From assembly GCA_938008925.1 (NCBI GenBank), contig CALLIQ010000095.1, positions 1 through 5,246 of the forward strand: DNA of 5,246 nt, written 5' to 3'. Below are positions 1-5,195 of the stretch, piece after piece. This DNA is from an uncultured Acidimicrobiales bacterium (GTDB taxonomy: Bacteria; Actinomycetota; Acidimicrobiia; Acidimicrobiales; SZUA-35). Every line of letters starts with the position of its first letter. Within the stretch, counting starts at the first letter, position 1. Under the pieces are notes generated by a model. The model saw nothing but the letters and a program-made list of their open reading frames with translations, made no database searches and was not told where the DNA came from. Both the position numbers and the translations under genes were made by a program.

Positions 1-986
1 ACCCCCATTGCGTCGAGGGCGATCACCGTCGGTTCGTCACTCTCGGGCGCTTCGTCGAGATCGTCATCATCGAAGTCGTCGAGGAGATCGTCGTCGGCGG
101 CAGCGGCACGCTCGGCTGTCGCGTCGACCTTGCCCGGGCCCTTGGCCGAGGGCCGCGGCTTCGACTTCTGATCCTTGCGGCGGCGGCGTCGCCCGGTCGG
201 ACGGAGCCACCGCAGGATGTGCCCGAACATCACGAGGCCGGCGAGCACCGATGCGACGACCGCAACACCACGCCACACGAGCGGGCCGGTGTTGGTCGTG
301 GCCGTCGATGCCGAGATCTGCTCGACATCGGTTTGGTCGAGCGTGACCCGCCACGCTCGCTCGACGACTTCGTCCTCGTCGGTGGGCAAGAGGTCGCCCG
401 TGGAGGGCGCCTCTTCGTCTTCAGCGCCGGGAAGGCGAACCCGCACGGTCACGTCGACGTCGGCCGCGCTCCCGCCGCCATCGGCGACGAACGACTCGAC
501 CGACCGGCCGAGCGCAGCGACGAGCTCAGCGTCGCCAAAGGGTTCGAGCCCCTGCGGCGCTAGCTCACCGGTGATGGAGTAGTCGACCCGAGCGAACGAC
601 TTGGTGCGAGTCAGTTCGAAGTCGCGGAGCAGCTCGGCATCACCGGTCAGCTCGGCGAGTACCTCCTCGAGCTGCTCGGGCGTGCCGAACGGTTTGGTCG
701 CGGCCAGGCTCGTTCGGCCGTCGTCGCCGACCTCGGGCGGATCGATGACCCAGCCGGCCTCGTTGATGTCGAGCAGGCGGAGCCCGTCGCCCCCTTGGAG
801 ATCGAGCAGCTGGCTCGACGCTTCTTCATCGAGCTCCACGGTGAGGGTCACGACGCCCGAGCCGTCTTCGGCCACATCGATCAGCACGTCGGCGGATGCG
901 TCGCACGCAGCGACGAACATCGCCAGGAACGCGACGAGAGCCAGCCTCCATCGGCTGACTCTCGTCCAGAACTCTCCCCCGGTCAC
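1..986 (-). CDS. Membrane-anchored LppM-like lipoprotein, probably fused to PlsX (partial, runs off window)
   Basis: An open frame of 328 codons starts at GTG 986-984 and reaches the window edge without a stop. Residues 1-28 form a lipoprotein signal: Arg residues at 9, 12 and 14, a hydrophobic core at 15-26, and lipobox V25-A26-A27-C28 (bases 903-914). Residues 29 to about 230 are an extracytoplasmic alpha/beta domain whose pattern (Gly-rich hairpin near 37-40, an AATKPF segment, a late RVRLPG strand) recalls LppM/DUF3153 proteins of actinobacteria; this is recalled, not searched. Residues 236-258 form one transmembrane helix, followed by an Arg/Lys-rich stretch (259-287) and an Asp-rich linker (298-312), which fits a cytoplasmic tail. 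The last visible residues, V321-I-A-L-D-A-M-G328, match the N-terminal signature of PlsX, the cytoplasmic phosphate acyltransferase that makes acyl-phosphate for phospholipid synthesis. The gene follows clpC after 66 nt. GTG was chosen because it gives a proper signal peptide and lies 7 nt after a TAnnnT box. The coding call is firm, LppM moderate, PlsX likely but unproven. Confidence 0.85.
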   Translation of the reverse strand, partial: MTGGEFWTRVSRWRLALVAFLAMFVAACDASADVLIDVAEDGSGVVTLTVELDEEASSQLLDLQGGDGLRLLDINEAGWVIDPPEVGDDGRTSLAATKPFGTPEQLEEVLAELTGDAELLRDFELTRTKSFARVDYSITGELAPQGLEPFGDAELVAALGRSVESFVADGGGSAADVDVTVRVRLPGAEDEEAPSTGDLLPTDEDEVVERAWRVTLDQTDVEQISASTATTNTGPLVWRGVAVVASVLAGLVMFGHILRWLRPTGRRRRRKDQKSKPRPSAKGPGKVDATAERAAAADDDLLDDFDDDDLDEAPESDEPTVIALDAMG

Positions 987-993
987 TCGGCGC

Positions 994-999
994 AGGTTA
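994..999 (-). promoter_or_regulatory. Candidate -10 box for a leaderless transcript of the LppM-like gene
   Basis: On the minus strand TAACCT (999-994) matches the actinobacterial -10 consensus TAnnnT and is followed by 7 nt and then the GTG start. Transcription would start at or next to the start codon. No good Shine-Dalgarno sequence lies before the GTG, which fits leaderless translation. No TTGACA-like -35 is visible. The box lies in the 66-nt gap after clpC, so the gene could be expressed independently of clpC as well as by read-through. Confidence 0.4.
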
Positions 1000-1052
1000 G
1001 TCCCCTGCCCGGGTCGACCGGTTCTCTGTGGATCAGACCACGACTGGGCCTG

Positions 1053-3584
1053 TTACTCGGCTTCGGCGAGCTCCGGAGTGGGAGGCGGCTGGAAGCCCTC
1101 GTGCGGGGTGAAGGTGAGCTCGCGCACACCCTCTTCGTTCTCGCCGACGTCGACCACGATGATCTGGCCAGCTCGGAACTCCTTGTAGAGGAGCTTCTCC
1201 GAGAGCACGTCTTCGATGAGGCGCTGGATCGCACGACGCAGCGGACGAGCACCCATGGTGGGGTCGTAGCCGTTGTCGGCGAGGAAGTGCTTCGACTCGG
1301 TGGTGAGTTCGAGGCCGATGCCCTGGCCTTCGAGCTGCTCGGCGGTCCGCTTGATGAGCAGGTCGACGATCTCGGTGACCTCGTCCTTCGAGAGCTCGTG
1401 GAAGACGATGGTCTCGTCGACACGGTTCAAGAACTCGGGACGGAAGTGCGCCTTGAGGGCGTCATTGACCTTGTCCTTCATCCGCTCGTAGCTCACGGCC
1501 TCGTCGTTGCGAGAGAAGCCGAGGTTGGCCTTGCGCAGATCCTGGGTGCCCAGGTTGGAGGTCATGATCAACACGGTGTTGCGGAAGTCGACGGAGCGAC
1601 CCTGGCTGTCGGTCAGGCGACCCTCTTCCAGAATCTGGAGGAGAGCGTTGAAGACGTCCGGGTGGGCCTTTTCGATCTCGTCGAACAGCACGACGGAGAA
1701 CGGCTTGCGACGGACGGCCTCGGTGAGCTGACCGCCCTCTTCGTAGCCGACGTAGCCCGGAGGTGACCCGACGAGACGGCTGACGGTGTGCTTCTCCATG
1801 TACTCGGACATGTCGAGCGTGATCATCGAGTTGTCATCGCCGAACAAGAAGTCGCTGAGCGTCTTGGCGAGCTCGGTCTTACCAACGCCGGTCGGCCCGA
1901 GGAAGATGAAGGAGCCCGACGGGCGCTTCGGATCCTTGAGGCCGGCACGGGTACGGCGGATCGACTGGGAGACGGCCTTGACGGCGTCTTCCTGGCCGAT
2001 GACACGACGGTGGAGCTCGTCCTCCATGCGGAGGAGCTTCTCGGTCTCTTCTTCGGTGAGCTTGTAGACGGGGATGCCCGTCCAGATCGAGAGGACTTCG
2101 GCGATGGACTCCTCGTTGACCTCGTCGAAGAGGTCGACGCCGGAGGCCTTGATCTCCGACTCCATCTCTTCCTTCTGGCCGAGCAGTTCCTTCTCGCGAT
2201 CGCGGAGGCGACCGGCTTCTTCGAAGTTCTGGTTGTCGACCGCTTCCTTCTTCTCCTTCACCACGCCGGCGAGCTCGGACTCGAGCTCCTTGAACGCCGG
2301 AGGGGTGCTCATGCGCTTGATGCGCAGGCGGGAGCCGGACTCATCGATCAGGTCGATGGCCTTGTCGGGAAGATGACGGTCGGCGATGTATCGATCGGCG
2401 AGGTTCGCCGCCGCGACGAGGGCCTGGTCGGTGATGGTGACCCGGTGGTGGCTCTCGTAGCGGTCGCGCAGACCCTTGAGGATCTCGATGGTGTGCTCGA
2501 CGGTCGGTTCTTCGACCTTGACGGGCTGGAAGCGGCGCTCGAGAGCGGCGTCCTTCTCGAGGTGCTTGCGGTACTCGTCGAGCGTGGTGGCACCGATGGT
2601 CTGGAGCTCACCGCGAGCGAGCATCGGCTTGAGGATGCTGGCCGCATCGATCGCGCCTTCGGCAGCACCCGCACCGACGAGGGTGTGGATCTCGTCGATG
2701 AACAAGATGATGTCGCCGCGGGTCTTGATCTCCTTGAGGACCTTCTTGAGGCGCTCTTCGAAGTCACCGCGGTAGCGCGAGCCGGCGACGAGGGCGCCGA
2801 GATCGAGCGTGTAGAGCTGCTTGCCCCGGAGGGTGTCTGGCACTTCGTCGGCGGCGATCATCTGGGCGAGGCCCTCGACGATGGCGGTCTTGCCGACGCC
2901 CGGCTCACCGATGAGCACGGGGTTGTTCTTGGTACGACGGCTGAGCACCTGCATCACGCGCTCGGCCTCGCGGGTCCGGCCGATGACCGGATCGAGCTTC
3001 TTCTCTCTGGCCAGCTGGGTCATGTTGCGACCGAACTGATCCAGGATCAGGGAACCAGAGGGTGCTTCTCCACCCTGGCCGCCCGCGGTCGCGCCGGCCT
3101 TGCCGCCACCACCTTCGCCGGACGGTGCTGCCGAGCCCGAGGGGCCGGAGTAGCCGGAGAGGAGCTGGATGACCTGCTGGCGCACCCGGCTGAGGTCGGC
3201 GCCGAGCTTGACGAGCACCTGAGCGGCCACGCCTTCGCCCTCACGGATGAGGCCGAGGAGGATGTGCTCGGTGCCGATGTAGTTGTGGCCGAGCTGGAGC
3301 GCTTCGCGAAGCGACAGCTCCAGGACCTTCTTCGCACGGGGCGTGAAGGGGATGTGGCCGGACGGCGACGAGCCACCCTGACCGATGATGTCTTCCACTT
3401 GGCTGCGAACAGCCTCCAACGAAATGGAGAGTGATTCGAGCGCTTTGGCCGCGACACCCTCACCTTCGTGGATCAGGCCGAGCAGGATGTGCTCGGTCCC
3501 GATGTAGTTGTGGTTGAGCAGTCGCGCCTCTTCTTGGGCGAGGACCACCACTCGGCGGGCTCGGTCGGTGAAGCGTTCGAACAA
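1053..3584 (-). CDS. clpC: ATP-dependent Clp protease ATP-binding subunit ClpC
   Basis: This is a complete 843-residue class I Clp/Hsp100 AAA+ unfoldase. In the cytoplasm it is expected to form a hexamer that threads substrates into ClpP. Two Clp_N repeats fill residues 1-143, each with the NYIGTEHILLGLI motif (26-38 and 101-113); Phe2 and Phe80, the cyclomarin-contact residues of mycobacterial ClpC1, are kept. A Gly/Ser-rich linker covers 144-178. D1 has Walker A GEPGVGKT (226-233), pore loop with Tyr271, Walker B with D297-E298 and the ERRF arginine region (349-352). The middle domain (about 411-485) has a UVR-like FEEAGRLRDRE at 454-464. D2 has Walker A GPTGVGKT (563-570), pore loop PPGYVGYEEGG (608-618), Walker B LFDE (633-636), sensor N677, FLNR (718-721) and sensor-2 GAR (778-780). 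LGF at 688-690 fits the ClpP-docking loop. Start is TTG 3584-3582: it gives the family N-terminus MFERFTDRARR and sits 6 nt after AAGGAG. All catalytic motifs are intact. Confidence 0.98.
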   Translation of the reverse strand: MFERFTDRARRVVVLAQEEARLLNHNYIGTEHILLGLIHEGEGVAAKALESLSISLEAVRSQVEDIIGQGGSSPSGHIPFTPRAKKVLELSLREALQLGHNYIGTEHILLGLIREGEGVAAQVLVKLGADLSRVRQQVIQLLSGYSGPSGSAAPSGEGGGGKAGATAGGQGGEAPSGSLILDQFGRNMTQLAREKKLDPVIGRTREAERVMQVLSRRTKNNPVLIGEPGVGKTAIVEGLAQMIAADEVPDTLRGKQLYTLDLGALVAGSRYRGDFEERLKKVLKEIKTRGDIILFIDEIHTLVGAGAAEGAIDAASILKPMLARGELQTIGATTLDEYRKHLEKDAALERRFQPVKVEEPTVEHTIEILKGLRDRYESHHRVTITDQALVAAANLADRYIADRHLPDKAIDLIDESGSRLRIKRMSTPPAFKELESELAGVVKEKKEAVDNQNFEEAGRLRDREKELLGQKEEMESEIKASGVDLFDEVNEESIAEVLSIWTGIPVYKLTEEETEKLLRMEDELHRRVIGQEDAVKAVSQSIRRTRAGLKDPKRPSGSFIFLGPTGVGKTELAKTLSDFLFGDDNSMITLDMSEYMEKHTVSRLVGSPPGYVGYEEGGQLTEAVRRKPFSVVLFDEIEKAHPDVFNALLQILEEGRLTDSQGRSVDFRNTVLIMTSNLGTQDLRKANLGFSRNDEAVSYERMKDKVNDALKAHFRPEFLNRVDETIVFHELSKDEVTEIVDLLIKRTAEQLEGQGIGLELTTESKHFLADNGYDPTMGARPLRRAIQRLIEDVLSEKLLYKEFRAGQIIVVDVGENEEGVRELTFTPHEGFQPPPTPELAEAE

Positions 3585-3590
3585 TTGAGT

Positions 3591-3596
3591 CTCCTT
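3591..3596 (-). promoter_or_regulatory. Shine-Dalgarno site of clpC, fixing a TTG start
   Basis: AAGGAG reads on the minus strand at 3596-3591, with 6 nt to TTG 3584-3582. The spacing and the conserved ClpC N-terminus encoded from that codon fix TTG as the start; no in-frame ATG or GTG is needed upstream. Confidence 0.85.
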
Positions 3597-3638
3597 CCGG
3601 GGGCCGGCGGCTGATGCAGCCGGAGACAGCGTGGACCG

Positions 3639-3644
3639 AGTGTA
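3639..3644 (-). promoter_or_regulatory. Candidate -10 box of the clpC promoter
   Basis: TACACT on the minus strand (3644-3639) fits TAnnnT and would give a 5' leader of roughly 45-50 nt that includes the Shine-Dalgarno site. A TTGGAA lies upstream but with only a 13-nt spacer, so no convincing -35 is present. I see no clear HspR (HAIR) or ClgR operator. This is a weak call. Confidence 0.25.
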
Positions 3645-3790
3645 TCGGCACCGCTCATTCCAAGGTCGGCCCCAGGCTCGCAGTCCTGAGGGATTGGGTC
3701 GGTAGACCTACAAACGCCGCAGTGGGCGGTTCCCATCCACGACCGCCGGTGGCGTCGGTCACGAGCGACCACAGGGCCCGAACTCGGGAC

Positions 3791-3803
3791 GGAACATTGT
3801 TCC
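3791..3803. repeat. Perfect 13-bp inverted repeat, operator-like
   Basis: GGAACATTGTTCC is a perfect dyad with 6-bp arms around a central T. It ends 23 nt before the lipoprotein ATG. It resembles the actinobacterial SOS (LexA) box, GAAC-N4-GTTC, but its spacer is 3 nt rather than 4, so it is not a canonical site. It could be the operator of an unidentified dimeric regulator of the lipoprotein gene. Confidence 0.4.
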
Positions 3804-3826
3804 CCGCGACAGAACGCACACAGGGC

Positions 3827-4468
3827 ATGACCTCGATCCGGGAACGCTCCAACCGAACCACCTGTCGACCTCTCCCACGTGTGCAGCTGGGAACAGCGGC
3901 CGCTGCCTTGGTCCTTCTCCTCGCAGCATGCGGGTCCGGCGACGACGCTGCGACCGCCGATGGCGCAGCGACCGAGTCCGAAACGGCGACGACCACCGAA
4001 CTCGCCGAAAGCGAAGACGAGAGCCAACCCGAAACCACCGAGGCCGCCGCCGAGGAGGCGACGGAGGAGACCACCGCCCCGACCGGCAGCGAGGCGCCGT
4101 GTGGCCAGGTCGTGAGTCAGGAAGAGTTCGAGACGCTCATCAACAAGTCGGTCGAGTTCACCGGTGGCCCCACGAACTGCCTCGTCATCTACGCAGACGA
4201 CAGCGTCGGGTCCATGTCGGTGTTCTCCGGAAATCGGGCCGTCGATGTGTCGAACGAGCTGATCGCGAAGTTCACCGAGCAGATCCAGAGCGCACCGGAC
4301 AGCGGCATCGTTCTGGACGACGGTCGGGGCTACGTCGTGCTCGATGGCACCGTCGGCGTGCTCGGCGAGAGCGGCAACTTCTATCAGGTCGTGATCCCCG
4401 ACAACGCGGGCGTCGAGAGCCTGGACGTCGTCGTTCAGAACATCGCCGACCTGTTGCTGACTCGCTGA
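3827..4468 (+). CDS. Secreted lipoprotein of unknown function
   Basis: A 213-residue protein. Residues 1-35 form a lipoprotein signal: Arg at 5, 7, 10, 14 and 18, a hydrophobic stretch at 21-34, and lipobox L32-A33-A34-C35. The mature protein would be lipid-anchored at Cys35 on the outer face of the cytoplasmic membrane. Residues 36-91 are a low-complexity stalk rich in Ala, Thr, Glu and Asp, usual for holding a domain away from the membrane. Residues 92-213 look folded and hold only two cysteines, C92 and C118, a plausible disulfide pair. I do not recognise the fold; Cys-flanked lipoprotein domains such as DUF3558 came to mind, but the spacing does not clearly fit. ATG 3827 was chosen because it puts the signal peptide near the N-terminus; the AGGG just before it is too close to be a good ribosome site, and an in-frame TTG at 3797 is the main alternative. 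The gene diverges from clpC and lies 83 nt upstream of the TOPRIM gene. Confidence 0.85.
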   Translation: MTSIRERSNRTTCRPLPRVQLGTAAAALVLLLAACGSGDDAATADGAATESETATTTELAESEDESQPETTEAAAEEATEETTAPTGSEAPCGQVVSQEEFETLINKSVEFTGGPTNCLVIYADDSVGSMSVFSGNRAVDVSNELIAKFTEQIQSAPDSGIVLDDGRGYVVLDGTVGVLGESGNFYQVVIPDNAGVESLDVVVQNIADLLLTR

Positions 4469-4519
4469 CGACGCGGGTCACACCCAACGGCCATCCCCGA
4501 GGTCCAGACAGGACGTCCG

Positions 4520-4535
4520 GCCACGGTCTCGTGGC
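4520..4535. repeat. Short hairpin between the lipoprotein and TOPRIM genes
   Basis: GCCACG and CGTGGC form a perfect 6-bp stem around a 4-nt loop (GTCT), 51 nt after the lipoprotein stop. No T-tract follows, so an intrinsic terminator is doubtful. It lies just upstream of the TAnnnT box of the next gene and could be an operator-like dyad. Confidence 0.3.
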
Positions 4536-4539
4536 GGCC

Positions 4540-4545
4540 TAGCCT
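4540..4545 (+). promoter_or_regulatory. Candidate -10 box for a leaderless transcript of the TOPRIM gene
   Basis: TAGCCT matches TAnnnT and is followed by 6 nt and the GTG start, so the transcript would begin at or beside the start codon. No Shine-Dalgarno sequence is visible. The same TAG is an in-frame stop, which rules out an N-terminal extension of the downstream frame. No clear -35 is seen. Confidence 0.45.
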
Positions 4546-4551
4546 GCCGCC

Positions 4552-5115
4552 GTGGAGCTGTTCATCGTCGAGGGGGAATCCGCTGCGGCGGCGATTCGCC
4601 AGGTCTGTGAGCCCATCGATCAAGCCGTCCACGCCATTCAGGGCAAGCCGATGAACGTCTTCCGGGCTTCGCCGTCGGCGGTGCGCTCGAATGAACGAGT
4701 GGCGCTGCTCAACCGTCGCATCGCCGAGCAGGAGCCGCCGTTCGACCGGGTGGTGCTGATCACCGACGCCAACCCCGACGGCGTGCACGCCAAGGCGTTG
4801 TTGCTCGGCGTCGTCGCCGAGACGATGCCCTGGTTGATCGACGAGGGACGGCTGTTCACGATCCGGGCGCCCGAGTACGCCATCGGCTGTACCCAGCGGC
4901 CCGACCCGGTGTTCGCCTACGACGAGGCGGGTCGCGCCAGCGTGCTCGCCCAGCTGGCCGAACGGGGAGCGACCGGGCTGACCACCCAGCACTACAGCGG
5001 GTTGGCCAGCATGAGCGATCGCGAGCTCACGATGGCGTTCACCGATCCGGCCACCCGCTCGCTCGCCCCGCTCACCAGCGCTCACGTCGACACCGCCCGC
5101 ACCGTCCTGTCCTGA
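4552..5115 (+). CDS. Stand-alone GyrB/ParE-type TOPRIM domain protein
   Basis: This 187-residue protein aligns by eye with only the C-terminal half of type IIA topoisomerase B subunits. ELFIVEGESA (2-11) matches the ELFIVEGDSA motif with catalytic-type Glu7; GKPMNVFRA (31-39) matches GKILNVEKA and keeps Lys32; TDANPDG (71-77) matches TDADVDG; LLL (83-85), the MPWLIDEGRLF helix-strand (92-102) and APEY (106-109) follow in family order. Residues 147-187 match the segment after KGLGEM, including TDPATRSL (164-171). There is no GHKL ATPase or transducer domain; full GyrB is about 640-800 residues. Key changes: the middle Asp of the metal cluster is Asn74, KGLGEM has become SGLASM (149-154), the Gly-rich loop after the NVEKA motif is shortened, and the terminal LMG...RR.FI segment is absent. 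GTG 4552 is the first possible start because TAG lies 9 nt upstream in frame. The frame is intact with neighbour-like codon use, suggesting a maintained gene. Its role is unknown; a regulator, a nuclease or a decaying gyrase paralogue are possible. Confidence 0.85.
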   Translation: MELFIVEGESAAAAIRQVCEPIDQAVHAIQGKPMNVFRASPSAVRSNERVALLNRRIAEQEPPFDRVVLITDANPDGVHAKALLLGVVAETMPWLIDEGRLFTIRAPEYAIGCTQRPDPVFAYDEAGRASVLAQLAERGATGLTTQHYSGLASMSDRELTMAFTDPATRSLAPLTSAHVDTARTVLS

Positions 5116-5195
5116 CCCGACCTGTCCTGACCCGACCTGTCCCGACCCGACCTGTCCCGACCCGACCCGACCTGTCCTGACCTGACCTGACCTGA
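5106..5195. repeat. Pentanucleotide tandem repeat, 18 units of CCYGW
   Basis: Eighteen uninterrupted 5-bp units (CCTGT, CCTGA or CCCGA) fill 90 bp with no indels. They group into five blocks, each opening with CCTGT: two of CCTGT-CCTGA-CCCGA, one CCTGT-CCCGA-CCCGA, one with three CCCGA, and one with four CCTGA. This suggests growth by slippage and by duplication of 15-bp blocks. The first units overlap the last codons of the TOPRIM gene and provide its TGA. Imperfect echoes (CCGTCCTGACCCGG) continue to about 5226. Confidence 0.95.

Larger units (their letters stand above)
3597..3826. other. Divergent intergenic region between clpC and the plus-strand lipoprotein gene
   Basis: About 230 nt separate the clpC Shine-Dalgarno site from the lipoprotein ATG. 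The plus-strand frame stays open back to 3614, but that extension reads as non-coding, would place about 71 residues before the signal peptide and would run through the clpC leader. The region should hold promoters for both directions; it contains a weak clpC -10 candidate (3639-3644) and a perfect 13-bp dyad (3791-3803). I could not find a convincing plus-strand -10/-35 pair. Confidence 0.6.

Noticed and set aside
987..1052. Terminator between clpC and the LppM-like gene
   Set aside because: Only short dyads are present (GGTCGACC at 1012-1019 and a 5-bp GCAGG/CCTGC stem), with no T-tract, so I could not support a terminator.
795..1766. Plus-strand open frame (323 codons) across the clpC 3' end
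   Set aside because: It is a shadow of clpC and of the LppM-like gene, both on the minus strand and with clear motifs.
1788..3434. Long plus-strand open frame (548 codons) opposite clpC
   Set aside because: It is the antisense of clpC. Its Leu/Asp/Glu/Gly-heavy composition is the mirror of GC-rich coding sequence, and clpC itself is certain.
3575..3587. Palindromes GTTCGAAC and CAATTG at the clpC start as an operator
   Set aside because: They fall on the start codon and first codons, which are fixed by the conserved MFERF sequence, so they are probably incidental.
3614..3826. N-terminal extension of the lipoprotein to ATG 3614
   Set aside because: It would bury the signal peptide behind about 71 residues and overlap the clpC leader; the extension has no protein-like features.
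3928..4542. Arg-rich plus-strand frame overlapping the lipoprotein
   Set aside because: Its Arg-rich, low-diversity composition is typical of an off-frame reading of GC-rich coding DNA, and the lipoprotein frame has a proper signal peptide.
5106..5195. CRISPR array
   Set aside because: The units are 5 bp and contiguous with no spacers, so this is a microsatellite.
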